Shown: positions 1 through 8,076, counted from the first letter of the stretch. The stretch is DNA of 64,000 nt from an uncultured Clostridia bacterium (GCA_959605945.1 CAUHGY010000001.1:4998-68997), one strand, 5' to 3'. The notes: generated by a model not told the origin, from the letters alone. Program-made: numbers and translations.

Positions 1-423
1 GGAAAAGTGGTTCTTCAAACTTATTCTCCCGACAATGCGGTTTTAAGGCAAGCTATCCGCTACGATTACGAGAGTTTTTACAGGCATGAGATTTCTGTCA
101 GGAAAGCTACGGCTTTTCCTCCGTTTACCGATATTGTGAGAGTTCTTATAAAAAGCGAAAACGACGAACAGGCGCTTGCCGTCACCAAAAAAATATACGG
201 GGAGCTGAATATGTTATATTTACAGGAAAAGGATAAATTTCGCTTTTTCGGATGTATGAAAGCACCGATAAAAAAATTGCAGAATCAGTTCCGTTATCAG
301 GTGCTTATGCGAATTAATGCCGGCAACAAGCCGTTGCTTGACAAAATTTTTTCAGCGGTTTCCGATAATAAGACCAGAAACGTTTTTGTTTCGATGGAAG
401 TCAACCCCAATAATCTGACTTAA
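1..423 (+). CDS. priA: Primosomal protein N' (PriA helicase), C-terminal end only
   Basis: The reading frame is open from the first base, so this is the last 140 residues of a gene that begins outside the window. The part seen starts with a QTYSPDN segment and contains YDYESFYRHEISVRKATAFPPF-like residues (about 20-41), typical of the end of the PriA helicase core and its C-terminal domain. PriA is a 3'-5' DNA helicase that reloads the replisome at stalled forks. The zinc-binding and Walker motifs lie upstream and cannot be checked. It heads the usual Firmicutes order priA-def-fmt-rsmB-rlmN. An internal ATG exists but is not the real start. Confidence 0.9.
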   Translation, partial: GKVVLQTYSPDNAVLRQAIRYDYESFYRHEISVRKATAFPPFTDIVRVLIKSENDEQALAVTKKIYGELNMLYLQEKDKFRFFGCMKAPIKKLQNQFRYQVLMRINAGNKPLLDKIFSAVSDNKTRNVFVSMEVNPNNLT

Positions 424-436
424 AAACGGTGTATTT

Positions 437-889
437 ATGGCAATTAGAAATATTGTTCAGATAGGAGATGAAATTCTCCGCAAAAAAAGTTTTCCCGTGA
501 CCGATTTCGGAGAAAAAACGCATCAGTTGCTTGACGATATGAAACAGACTCTCGATACAACCAACGGACAGGGACTTGCGGCTCCGCAAGCGGGCGTTTT
601 GCGAAGAGCATTTATCGTCCATGCCGAAGGTAAGTTTTATGAATGTTTGAATCCCGTGATTGTCAAATCAAGCGGCAAACAGGTCGGTGAGGAGAGATGT
701 TTGTCGGTCCGCGGAAAATACGGGATAGTGGAGCGGCCCATGGATATAACTCTCGAAGCGCAGGACAGATACGGAAAAAGTTTTACGGTCAGAGCAGAGG
801 GGTTAATGGCGCGTATTTTCTGTCACGAATACGATCACCTTGACGGTATTCTGTACGTAGATAAGGCAAATTCCGTTTCGGAGGAGTGA
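437..889 (+). CDS. def: Peptide deformylase, copy 1, with altered motif II
   Basis: Peptide deformylase removes the N-terminal formyl group from nascent proteins. This 150-residue copy has motif I GQGLAAPQ (about 47-54) and motif III HEYDH near residue 133. Motif II, normally EGCLS, reads ERCLS: the metal-binding Cys is kept but the preceding Gly is Arg. The first 110 or so bases are almost identical to the second copy downstream, including third codon positions, whereas the rest has diverged, which fits a recent tandem duplication or gene conversion. The ribosome site is weak (GGTG about 7 bases before ATG). The metal ligands are intact, so it may be active, but the Gly-to-Arg change next to the metal Cys could alter or weaken activity. 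Confidence 0.9.
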   Translation: MAIRNIVQIGDEILRKKSFPVTDFGEKTHQLLDDMKQTLDTTNGQGLAAPQAGVLRRAFIVHAEGKFYECLNPVIVKSSGKQVGEERCLSVRGKYGIVERPMDITLEAQDRYGKSFTVRAEGLMARIFCHEYDHLDGILYVDKANSVSEE

Positions 890-1097
890 TTTTAAGGATG
901 TAAATGTCTGTCAAGCGGATCTTTTTTCTGCGTTTCAACTATTAGGGAAGTTGAACGTCTAAAATAATTTTTTGTGCCGCAGACATATATTAAATGCTCT
1001 AAGGAAGTTGGTAATGAGAAATAAACGAGCCGCAGATTAAATCTTTCGATTTTTATGAAAGCTGACCGGCGGTAGACTTATTTTATAAAGGTGTAAA
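890..1097 (+). other. Spacer between the two def copies
   Basis: This 208-base gap has no supported gene. It contains a 7-bp hairpin (TTCAACT/AGTTGAA near 937-958) without an immediate T tract, and the 10-mer AATAAACGAG at 1020-1029 followed by GCCGC. The same 10-mer, followed closely by GCCG, occurs in two other intergenic stretches of the window (21701 and 50160). It may be the relic of the duplication event. No promoter was clear enough to call. Confidence 0.4.
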
Positions 1098-1550
1098 ATG
1101 GCTATAAGAAATATTGTTCAGATAGGAGATGAAATTCTCCGCAAAAAAAGTTTTCCCGTGACCGATTTCGGAGAAAAAACACATCAGTTGCTTGACGATA
1201 TGAGACAGACGCTCGACAAGGCTAATGGCGCAGGGCTTGCGGCTCCGCAAGTGGGCATTTTGCGAAGAGCGTTTATCGTTCATGCCGAAGGTAAGTTTTA
1301 CGAATGTTTGAATCCCGTGATCGTCAAGACAAGCGGTAAACAGGTCGGTGAAGAGGGGTGTTTGTCTGTTCGCGGCAAGTATGGAATAGTGGAACGCCCC
1401 ATGAAGGTAACCGTCAAAGCGCAGAACAGATACGGAAAAAGCTTTACGGTCAAAGCGGAAGGTTTTCTGGCGCGGGCTTTTTGCCATGAAAACGATCATC
1501 TTGACGGAGTTTTGTATGTTGATAAAGCAACTTCTTTATCGGAGGAATGA
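1098..1550 (+). CDS. def: Peptide deformylase, copy 2 (canonical motifs)
   Basis: This 150-residue protein has all three deformylase signatures: GAGLAAPQ (about 47-54), EGCLS (about 88-92) and HENDH near 133, supplying the Cys and two His metal ligands plus the catalytic Glu. A good ribosome site (AAGGTG) lies 5-6 bases before ATG. Its stop is embedded in the ribosome site of fmt, 8 bases before the fmt start. Deformylase and formyltransferase act at opposite ends of the formyl-methionine cycle, so the coupling is expected. This copy looks like the fully functional one; the upstream paralogue differs in motif II. Confidence 0.95.
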   Translation: MAIRNIVQIGDEILRKKSFPVTDFGEKTHQLLDDMRQTLDKANGAGLAAPQVGILRRAFIVHAEGKFYECLNPVIVKTSGKQVGEEGCLSVRGKYGIVERPMKVTVKAQNRYGKSFTVKAEGFLARAFCHENDHLDGVLYVDKATSLSEE

Positions 1551-1555
1551 TTTAA

Positions 1556-2488
1556 GTGCTTAAAATAGTCTATCTCGGAACTCCTGAGTTTGCGGTAAAA
1601 CCTTTTGTGGAGTTATTGAGACATAAAGATAAATTCGAAGTATGCGCGGCGGTCACTAATCCGGACAGACCTGTCGGAAGAAAGCAGATAATGACTCCTT
1701 CACCGGTAAAACAAGCGGCGATAAATAACGGCATACGCGTTTTTACTTATGACAAAATAAAGCTCGAAGGCGTCAACGACATGAAAGAACTTTCCCCCGA
1801 TTTGATGGTTACTTGCGCGTTCGGGCAGATTCTTTCAAGAGAAATTCTCGATATACCGAGACTCGGGGTAATCAATGTCCATGCTTCGCTTCTTCCTAAG
1901 TACAGAGGTGCGTCTCCCATTCATTACGCCGTTTTAAACGGGGAAAAACAGACCGGTATAACCATTATGAAAACGGATATCGGCATAGATACCGGTGATA
2001 TTATTTTGCAAAAGAGTATAGATATAGGCGAACGCGAGACTTGCGGAGAACTTTTCGAAAGGCTTTCGGTTCTGGGGGCAAAATGTTTAATCGATGCGCT
2101 GGAACTTATGGAATGCGGTAAAGCCGTGTATAGAAAACAAGACGATTCTGCCGCCACGCTCACAAAAATGATCAGAAAAGAAGACGCATTAATAGACTGG
2201 AATAAATCTGCAGCGGAAGTTTTTAATGCGATTCGGGCCTTTAACCCCGCGCCGTCGGCGTTCACTTTTCTTGACGGATTGCCGTTAAAGATATTTGAAG
2301 CGGAAATAAACTGCGGAGCAGGTTTGCCGGGCGAAATTATTTGTTGCGACGAAAACAAACTGGAGATTGCCTGCGGAAAAGGGTCGGTTGTCATTAAAAA
2401 ATTGCAGAAATCGGGCGGTAAAGAAATGACGGCGCAGGATTTTTTGAGGGGCAATAAACTTGTGAAAGGCAGCTTTTTGGGTAAATGA
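1556..2488 (+). CDS. fmt: Methionyl-tRNA formyltransferase
   Basis: It transfers a formyl group from 10-formyl-tetrahydrofolate to methionyl-tRNA(fMet) in the cytoplasm. The 310-residue protein starts LKIVYLGTPEFAV and carries the SLLPKYRGASPI segment of the active-site region, followed by a C-terminal tRNA-binding domain; the length is normal for the family. The start is GTG, chosen because a GGAGG ribosome site sits 10-15 bases upstream, overlapping the def stop, and the protein aligns from this residue. It overlaps rsmB by four bases (ATGA), indicating translational coupling. Confidence 0.95.
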   Translation: MLKIVYLGTPEFAVKPFVELLRHKDKFEVCAAVTNPDRPVGRKQIMTPSPVKQAAINNGIRVFTYDKIKLEGVNDMKELSPDLMVTCAFGQILSREILDIPRLGVINVHASLLPKYRGASPIHYAVLNGEKQTGITIMKTDIGIDTGDIILQKSIDIGERETCGELFERLSVLGAKCLIDALELMECGKAVYRKQDDSAATLTKMIRKEDALIDWNKSAAEVFNAIRAFNPAPSAFTFLDGLPLKIFEAEINCGAGLPGEIICCDENKLEIACGKGSVVIKKLQKSGGKEMTAQDFLRGNKLVKGSFLGK

Positions 2489-3729
2489 TTAATTATTTTT
2501 ATGACTGCTATCAAATTTTATGTAAGGTATACAGCGACAAAACGTTTTTAAAACAAGCTATTTCCGAAACCGTTATCGAGGAAAAAAACAGAGCTTTGAC
2601 GGTTAAAACCTGTTACGGTGTGCTTGATAAGGACATAGAGCTTTCTTATTACATAAGCTGTCTTACAGAAAAAACTCCCAAACAGGCAATACGAACGGTG
2701 CTTAAAATTGCTATGTATGCGGTTAAGTATCTCGAAAAGCACATATATGCCGTTACGCAAAATGCCGTCGAATTGGTAAAGAAACTGGGTAAGGGCGGTG
2801 CTGCGGGATTTGTCAATGCGTTTTTGCGGAGATTTTCTTTTGCAAAATTTGTTTTTCCTTCAGATCCGATAAAAAGTTTAAGCATAAGGTATTCTTATCC
2901 CGAGTTTGCTATAAAAAAACTTGCGGATTATTATGGGTTAGAGCGTGCCGAGAAAATTATAGCGGCTGAAAACGTGGCAACTTGTTTGTCTTTTTTTGAA
3001 ACGGACGGCGAAGAATATCTAAAAAAATTAAATATAAATTATGAAAATACTCCTTTTGATAATGTATTTACGGCGAAAAATTTTGTAAGAAACAGCGATT
3101 ACGACAAAGGTATATATACATTCCAGGCGTTGGGATCGGTTGCTATATGCGATGTGGTGGAAAGAGGGGGCTCTCTTTTGGACAGCTGTGCCGCTCCCGG
3201 GGGCAAAAGCGTAAGATTGTCTTATAAATTCGACAAAGTTACTTCATGGGATATTCATCCGCATAGGGTGGAGCTTATACGTGAATACAAAGAAAGAATG
3301 AGGCGCGATAATATTTTTGCGGAAGTCAGAGATGCGAAAATTTATGACGCAAAATATGAAAAAGCTTTCGATGCCGTTTTGTGCGATGCGCCGTGCAGCG
3401 GGTTCGGGGTCGTGGGGGATAATCCGGATATTAAACTGAACAGGGAAGAAAAAAATGTAAATTCGCTTATAAAAGAGCAGCTTGCAATACTTAAAACAGT
3501 GTCCCGATATGTAAAAAAAGGCGGCAGCCTTTATTATTCTACGTGTTCGATTTTCCCTTGTGAAAATATAATGATTATCGATAAGTTTATGTCTGACATA
3601 AAAGGATTTGAATTGCAGGATATATCAAGTCCGCTGGCAAATATCAAAATTAACGGCAGTTTGCAGTTCTTGCCGGATATTTCCGAAGGACAAGGTTTTT
3701 ATATAGCTAAGCTAAAGAGAGTAAAGTGA
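2485..3729 (+). CDS. rsmB: 16S rRNA m5C967 methyltransferase
   Basis: S-adenosylmethionine-dependent 16S rRNA cytosine-C5 methyltransferase (414 residues). The N-terminal 140 residues resemble the NusB-like RNA-binding domain of RsmB. The catalytic half shows the SAM-binding DSCAAPGGKS segment (about 232-241), DAPCSGFG (motif IV with its Cys) and STCSIFPCEN (motif VI with the catalytic Cys). It overlaps fmt by ATGA and rlmN by GTGA, so it is part of one translationally coupled operon. RsmB rather than RsmF is favoured by the NusB-like domain and by the fmt-rsmB-rlmN order. Confidence 0.93.
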   Translation: MINYFYDCYQILCKVYSDKTFLKQAISETVIEEKNRALTVKTCYGVLDKDIELSYYISCLTEKTPKQAIRTVLKIAMYAVKYLEKHIYAVTQNAVELVKKLGKGGAAGFVNAFLRRFSFAKFVFPSDPIKSLSIRYSYPEFAIKKLADYYGLERAEKIIAAENVATCLSFFETDGEEYLKKLNINYENTPFDNVFTAKNFVRNSDYDKGIYTFQALGSVAICDVVERGGSLLDSCAAPGGKSVRLSYKFDKVTSWDIHPHRVELIREYKERMRRDNIFAEVRDAKIYDAKYEKAFDAVLCDAPCSGFGVVGDNPDIKLNREEKNVNSLIKEQLAILKTVSRYVKKGGSLYYSTCSIFPCENIMIIDKFMSDIKGFELQDISSPLANIKINGSLQFLPDISEGQGFYIAKLKRVK

Positions 3730-4796
3730 TTTTGAAAGAATGTCTTTTAGATTTCGGAAAAGAAAAAGTTAAAGAAACGTTGCTTGAGGAAGGTGAAAAA
3801 GGTTATCGCGCGGATCAGATTTTTAAATCGATTCACGCGGGTCTTGAATTTGCCGATATGACGGACTTGCCCCTTAAACTTCGCCGAAAACTTTCTGAAA
3901 AATATATTGCGCAGCCTGCAGTCATTATTAAAATTCTGAAATCATCGGACGGCACGGAAAAATTTCTCTATAAACTCTGCGACGGCAACGTGGTCGAAGG
4001 CGTTCTTATGAAGTATAAATACGGGCATACGCTTTGTGTTTCCACTCAGGTAGGGTGCCGCATGAATTGCGCTTTTTGCGCTTCGGGACTCAGCGGCCTC
4101 ATTAGAAACCTTTCGTCAGGAGAAATATTGGGTCAAATTGTTGCGGCAAATGCCTATTGCGGCGGAGGGCTCGGTGATAAAAGGGCAATAGTCAACGTTG
4201 TGCTGATGGGTAGCGGCGAGCCTTTTGACAATTACCGCAACACGGTTGATTTTATAAGATCGGCGTCTGAAAAAGGAGGCATAAATATCAGTCCGCGAAA
4301 TATCAGCCTTTCTACATGCGGGCTTGTCCCCGAGATGAAAAAATTTGCTGACGAGAATTTAGCGGTCAATTTGACGGTTTCGTTGCACTCGCCGTTTGAC
4401 GAAGAGCGAAAATTGATTATGCCGGTTGCGAAAAAGTATAAAATTGACGATATTTTGTCGGCTTGTTCCTATTATTTTGATAAGACGGGCCGCAGATATA
4501 TTTTCGAATACGTGTTAATAAAAGGGCGGAACGACTCTCAAAGGCATTCCGAAATGTTGATAAAACTTCTCAAAGGCAGACCCTGTCATGTAAATTTGAT
4601 AAGACTTAATGAAGTTAAAGAACGAAATCTTATCGCGGCGGATGATAAAGCGGCTTACAGGTTTCTCGGCATGCTTGAAAAAGGCGGGCTTTCGGCCACG
4701 CTCAGAAGGCGCATGGGCGCCGATATAGACGGCGCTTGCGGGCAGCTGCGCCAAAGATATATAGAGGAGAACGGCATTGACGGGGCAGGTTTATGA
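3726..4796 (+). CDS. rlmN: Dual-specificity 23S rRNA A2503/tRNA A37 C2-methyltransferase (radical SAM)
   Basis: RlmN methylates C2 of A2503 in 23S rRNA, and A37 in some tRNAs, through a radical-SAM ping-pong mechanism. The 356-residue protein has the cluster motif C-x3-C-x2-C at Cys111, Cys115 and Cys118 (GCRMNCAFC), the GSGEPF segment, and a conserved C-terminal Cys338 in GADIDGACGQLR, which in the family carries the methyl relay. The start is GTG, overlapping the rsmB stop. In many Firmicutes prpC and prkC follow; here rsgA overlaps the end of rlmN instead. Confidence 0.95.
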   Translation: MILKECLLDFGKEKVKETLLEEGEKGYRADQIFKSIHAGLEFADMTDLPLKLRRKLSEKYIAQPAVIIKILKSSDGTEKFLYKLCDGNVVEGVLMKYKYGHTLCVSTQVGCRMNCAFCASGLSGLIRNLSSGEILGQIVAANAYCGGGLGDKRAIVNVVLMGSGEPFDNYRNTVDFIRSASEKGGINISPRNISLSTCGLVPEMKKFADENLAVNLTVSLHSPFDEERKLIMPVAKKYKIDDILSACSYYFDKTGRRYIFEYVLIKGRNDSQRHSEMLIKLLKGRPCHVNLIRLNEVKERNLIAADDKAAYRFLGMLEKGGLSATLRRRMGADIDGACGQLRQRYIEENGIDGAGL

Positions 4797-5628
4797 AATT
4801 CAGTCATCAAAATATACTGTTTTTTGTGACGGAAAGTTTTATCTATGCGTGGCAAGGGGGCTTTTAAAAATTAAAAGCCGGGGAATTGCCGTCGGCGATT
4901 TCGTGGAGTTTGACGGCGAAATAATCGCCCGCGTTCTTCCGCGTAAAAATCTTTTAACCCGCCCGCTTCTCGCCAATGCCGATCAGGTTATCATTGTTGT
5001 TTCTCCCGTACCTAAACCCGATTTCTATCTTATAGACAAATTGATTGTCAATGCGGAATATTCGGGACTGAAAGTTTTGATTGCTGTGAACAAATCCGAT
5101 TTATCGGGCGATCTTTACGATATCGTTAAAAATGAGTACGGGGAATGCGGTATGCCGATTTTAAAAATCAGCAGCAAAGACTGTTGCGGAATTGAAGAAT
5201 TAAAACGGTTCGCTTTAGGGAAATTAAGTCTCCTTGCGGGGCAAAGCGCTGCCGGTAAGACTTCGATAGTCAATGCTTTGTTCGGAACTTTTCTGAAAAC
5301 CGGTGACGTAAGCAGCAAAACGGAAAGAGGAAAGCATACGACGACTTTTTCGAAAATTTATGAAAAGGGCGGTGTAATGGTAGCGGATACGCCGGGTTTC
5401 GCAGTTATCGACGCGGCGGTTAAATCTCATGAGCTGCCTGCGTTTTATCCCGAATACGCTAAGCTTGAATCACATTGTAAGTTCAGAGGATGCAGCCATA
5501 TAACCGAACCCGATTGCGCCGTAATATCCGCAGTGGAGCGCGGCGATCTGTCACGGCGGAGATATGAAAGATATAAAGAAATGATAAAAGAATTGAAATT
5601 AAAGGAGAAATATTATGAAAAAAATTAA
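4777..5628 (+). CDS. rsgA: Ribosome small-subunit-dependent GTPase A
   Basis: RsgA (YloQ/CpgA) is a circularly permuted GTPase for late 30S assembly. G motifs appear in the permuted order: NKSD (105-108), then P-loop GQSAAGKTS (155-163), then DTPGF. An OB-fold precedes them and a zinc knuckle follows (Cys in CKFRGCSHITEPDC). The length, 283 residues, is normal. I chose the TTG at 4777 because a GAGGAGA ribosome site lies about 7 bases upstream and the protein begins TGQVYEIQSS as expected; a later ATG would cut the OB-fold. It overlaps rlmN by 20 bases and rpe by 14 bases. Confidence 0.94.
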   Translation: MTGQVYEIQSSKYTVFCDGKFYLCVARGLLKIKSRGIAVGDFVEFDGEIIARVLPRKNLLTRPLLANADQVIIVVSPVPKPDFYLIDKLIVNAEYSGLKVLIAVNKSDLSGDLYDIVKNEYGECGMPILKISSKDCCGIEELKRFALGKLSLLAGQSAAGKTSIVNALFGTFLKTGDVSSKTERGKHTTTFSKIYEKGGVMVADTPGFAVIDAAVKSHELPAFYPEYAKLESHCKFRGCSHITEPDCAVISAVERGDLSRRRYERYKEMIKELKLKEKYYEKN

Positions 5629-6271
5629 AATTGCCCCGTCTATACTGTCGGCGGATTTTGCGCGTGCGGGCGAAGAAGTCAAAAATATTACGATAAACGG
5701 CGCAGACGTGATTCACATCGACGTTATGGACGGCAGTTTCGTAAAAAATATTTCCTTCGGCCCCAAATTCGTAAAAGAAATAAGACCGTATTCGTCTGCC
5801 GTGTTCGACACCCATCTGATGATAGTAAAACCGTGGAATTATATAAATCAGTTTGCCGATGCGGGTGCGGATATAATAACGGTACATTATGAAGCCTGCG
5901 GAGACAGACTTAAAGAGACTTTAAGAGCCATAAAAAATTTGGGAATCAGGTGCGGCGCCGTCATTAATCCCGATACGCCGGTCAGTGCAATAGAAAATGT
6001 AATCGATGAGTGCGACATGCTTCTGTTGATGAGTGTTTTTCCCGGTTTCGGAGGACAGAAATTCATTCCTGAAGTTCTGAAAAAAATAGAAGAAGCGGCA
6101 GAGTTGATAGTGAAAACCGGAAAAGATATAGATCTTGAAATTGACGGCGGAATCACTAAAGAAAATGTGAGAGCTTGCAAAAATGCCGGAGCGAACGTCA
6201 TAGTGGCGGGGAGCACGGTTTTTAATGAAAAGGACAGAGCGAAAATTATAAAAGAACTGCGCGAGATTTAA
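5615..6271 (+). CDS. rpe: Ribulose-phosphate 3-epimerase
   Basis: This (beta/alpha)8-barrel enzyme interconverts ribulose 5-phosphate and xylulose 5-phosphate in the pentose phosphate pathway. The 218 residues show the family signatures APSILSADF, HIDVMDG, THLMI, a GFGGQKF phosphate-binding loop and EIDGGI, holding the metal His/Asp residues. An AAAGGAG ribosome site lies about 8 bases before ATG, inside rsgA. The rsgA-rpe order, followed closely by spoVM, is the conserved Bacillus/Clostridium arrangement. Confidence 0.95.
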   Translation: MKKIKIAPSILSADFARAGEEVKNITINGADVIHIDVMDGSFVKNISFGPKFVKEIRPYSSAVFDTHLMIVKPWNYINQFADAGADIITVHYEACGDRLKETLRAIKNLGIRCGAVINPDTPVSAIENVIDECDMLLLMSVFPGFGGQKFIPEVLKKIEEAAELIVKTGKDIDLEIDGGITKENVRACKNAGANVIVAGSTVFNEKDRAKIIKELREI

Positions 6272-6325
6272 TTTTAAGTTATCACTTTCGGTTTTTTCGG
6301 CATATAATATGAATGTGAGGTATAT

Positions 6326-6412
6326 ATGAAGATTATTTGTATTAAACCGCCAGCGGTTATCAGAAAATTTTTACGCCTTATTTTCCATAAAAAACTGAAA
6401 GAAGAGATTTGA
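6326..6412 (+). CDS. spoVM: Stage V sporulation protein M, 28-residue coat-targeting peptide
   Basis: This small frame (ATG, 28 residues, TGA) has a GTGAGG ribosome site 5 bases upstream. The peptide begins MKIICIKPPAVIRKFLR and matches the SpoVM pattern: Lys2, Ile6, Lys7, Pro9 and Arg17 fall at the positions of the Bacillus subtilis 26-residue protein, with a short amphipathic helix after Pro9. SpoVM binds the convex forespore membrane and anchors SpoIVA to start the spore coat. Position after rsgA-rpe is also as in Bacillus (there with thiN between). CATATAAT at 6301-6308 resembles both a sigma-E and a sigma-A -10; a convincing -35 is not seen. This is the best evidence in the window for a spore former. 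Confidence 0.85.
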   Translation: MKIICIKPPAVIRKFLRLIFHKKLKEEI

Positions 6413-6422
6413 AATACTTAAC

Positions 6423-6464
6423 ACCAGCAAAAAGACCGCTTATTAAAGCGGTCTTTTTGCTGGT
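6423..6464. terminator. Bidirectional intrinsic terminator between spoVM and the dehydrogenase gene
   Basis: A perfect 19-bp inverted repeat (6423-6441 with 6446-6464, loop ATTA) carries AAAAA and TTTTT runs inside the stem arms, so it can stop transcription from both converging genes. It separates the rpe/spoVM operon from the minus-strand dehydrogenase. Confidence 0.9.
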
Positions 6465-6550
6465 CAAAATATTATTTTTGTTTTTATAATTAAGTTAAAC
6501 GCAGCGCTCTCGGCGTCGATGCATCTGCCATTAATTACAGGATTTTGCAA

Positions 6551-7570
6551 CTATATAAGATCTACTATAGTTTCGTAGATTTTACCGTCTTTGTCGAGTT
6601 TTTCTTTCATTTTATCAAAAGTGTCCGGTATGTTTTCATAGGACGACGCATCGAGCTTGAGATGTGAAAAATCGAGAGCTTTATTGGCAATTATATTTAT
6701 GCTGGCCGCAGTATTCCCGAAACCGTTGTTTATACAGTGAATATCAAGCTGTTTTTTGACTGCCTGAGAAAAGGAGATAGGGTTGTTTTTGTAGGAAACG
6801 CCGGTGAAAGCGACTTTTGCATTGAATGCCGCCGCGGCAAAGGCTTTGCTTGTGGGAATATTACAATCCGAAATATAAACAACGCTTCCCGTCATTCTGC
6901 CGCCTGTGATCGAAGTAACTTCTTTTTGCCAGTTGTCTTCTGCGCCGAGCACGTAATAAATCCCCGAATCTTTGGCTATTTTAAAGTCTTCTTCGTCGGT
7001 TGTCATAACAATGGGGACCGCCTGATAATAGATAAGCAGCTGTGCGAGAATATTTCCGAAGTTGTTTGCGCCTATTATGGCAACATAATCTCCTTTCTGA
7101 ACATTCAGCTTGTCGACAACCGACAGCGCGAGAGAAATGTGACTTATAAATAACGCTTCGAAATCGGAAACGCTTTCGGGCAGAATAAACAGTTTATCAG
7201 GTTCAAGAGAGGTAAAATCGCATAAAAATCCGTCAAAATCTTCTCCTGCAACCATCAGTGCGGTGCATTTATTCTTTTCGCCGTTTTTGCAATTGTAGCA
7301 ATTTCCGCACGGGCGCGTAGGCTCGATATATACATGTTTGCCTTTTTCCAAACCGAAAAGGTTGGTGTTGGTTTCGCTGACTATTCCTATCCCGTAACTT
7401 CCTAAAACAACGTTTTCGGCAAAAATGTCTCCCGTATACCTTAAAATATCCGAGAGGGTAATCAACACCTTGGTAATTTTGACTTTGGAACAAGCAAGTT
7501 CCGATTTTTCTGCGTCGGCAATCTCGCTTTCAGACAAGGTCAAAGGTTTTAAAATTTTCCAGCCTTTCAT
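6551..7570 (-). CDS. Zinc-type alcohol dehydrogenase-like (MDR) protein with degenerate catalytic zinc site
   Basis: A 339-residue medium-chain dehydrogenase/reductase-like protein. The structural zinc loop is intact: four Cys in PCGNCYNCKNGEKNKC (about residues 88-103). A Rossmann segment (VAIIGANNFGNILAQLL) follows near 165-180. The catalytic zinc ligands are missing: the usual CGTD reads TLSD near residue 40, and the usual GHE reads GSY near residue 58. It is therefore unlikely to be a classical zinc alcohol dehydrogenase; substrate and activity are unknown. ATG has an ACGGAG ribosome site. A well-formed promoter lies about 80 bases upstream, and the gene is monocistronic. Confidence 0.75.
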   Translation of the reverse strand: MKGWKILKPLTLSESEIADAEKSELACSKVKITKVLITLSDILRYTGDIFAENVVLGSYGIGIVSETNTNLFGLEKGKHVYIEPTRPCGNCYNCKNGEKNKCTALMVAGEDFDGFLCDFTSLEPDKLFILPESVSDFEALFISHISLALSVVDKLNVQKGDYVAIIGANNFGNILAQLLIYYQAVPIVMTTDEEDFKIAKDSGIYYVLGAEDNWQKEVTSITGGRMTGSVVYISDCNIPTSKAFAAAAFNAKVAFTGVSYKNNPISFSQAVKKQLDIHCINNGFGNTAASINIIANKALDFSHLKLDASSYENIPDTFDKMKEKLDKDGKIYETIVDLI

Positions 7571-7640
7571 AATATCTCCGTAAAATTTCTTGCGGCTTCA
7601 GTTAAACCGCAGTACGTACAGTCAAGCCGAAACTTACTAC

Positions 7641-7669
7641 ATTATATTATATTTCTGAAAAAAATGCAA
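7641..7669 (-). promoter_or_regulatory. Promoter of the MDR dehydrogenase-like gene
   Basis: On the minus strand TTGCAT (7669-7664), a 17-base spacer and TATAAT (7646-7641) form a near-consensus vegetative promoter, about 70 bases before the gene start at 7570. Confidence 0.7.
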
Positions 7670-7735
7670 GCAATTTAAATACGGGATAAGTTTTAAAAGA
7701 ATTTCAAAAAATGCAGAAATTACCGTCGTTTATAG

Positions 7736-7764
7736 TTGACTAAACCTTTAAAATATAATATAAT
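7736..7764 (+). promoter_or_regulatory. Promoter of rpmE
   Basis: TTGACT (7736-7741), a 17-base spacer and TATAAT (7759-7764); a second overlapping TATAAT is at 7754-7759. The rpmE ATG follows at 7794 with a GAGGTG ribosome site. Confidence 0.8.
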
Positions 7765-7793
7765 AACCGAGTAAATTAAAAAAGAGGTGCGTT

Positions 7794-8003
7794 ATGAAAC
7801 AGGGTATACATCCTAATTATCACGAAGTGACTGTTGTTTGCGCTTGTGGTGAGACTTTCAAAACCGGCTCGACCAAAAATACCGACGTTATAAAGGTGGA
7901 TATTTGCAGTAAATGTCACCCGTTTTTTACCGGTAAACAAAAATTGGTTGATACCGGCGGCCGTGTTGATAAGTTCAACAAGAGATATAGCAAAGCAAAA
8001 TAG
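7794..8003 (+). CDS. rpmE: 50S ribosomal protein L31, zinc-binding type
   Basis: L31 is a small protein of the large ribosomal subunit. The 69 residues begin [20 protein letters not shown] and contain the zinc ligands Cys16, Cys18, Cys37 and Cys40 region (CAC and ICSKC), so this is the zinc-containing C+ form. It has its own promoter and is followed by a terminator; the following gene order, DUF1385/prmC and prfA, is the usual Clostridia arrangement. Confidence 0.95.
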   Translation: MKQGIHPNYHEVTVVCACGETFKTGSTKNTDVIKVDICSKCHPFFTGKQKLVDTGGRVDKFNKRYSKAK

Positions 8004-8017
8004 TTGGCTGTATTCAT

Positions 8018-8056
8018 GGCTTTAAGGGTATAATTTACGCTTAAAGCCGTTTTTTT
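8018..8056 (+). terminator. Intrinsic terminator after rpmE
   Basis: A 9-bp stem GGCTTTAAG/CTTAAAGCC (8018-8026 with 8040-8048) is followed by GTTTTTTT. It lies only about 20 bases before the next gene, so it probably attenuates read-through from rpmE. Confidence 0.75.
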
Positions 8057-8076
8057 AAATTCTTTCGGTGTTTAAG

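Noticed and set aside
937..958. Hairpin in the spacer between the two def genes as a terminator
   Set aside because: Only 7 bp and no adjoining T tract; the T run is 12 bases away.
1083..1499. Long minus-strand frame opposite def copy 2
   Set aside because: It mirrors a conserved enzyme gene, has no ribosome site and matches no family; it is a shadow. The same holds for the other antisense frames, for example opposite fmt, ilvE and the acyl-CoA synthetases.
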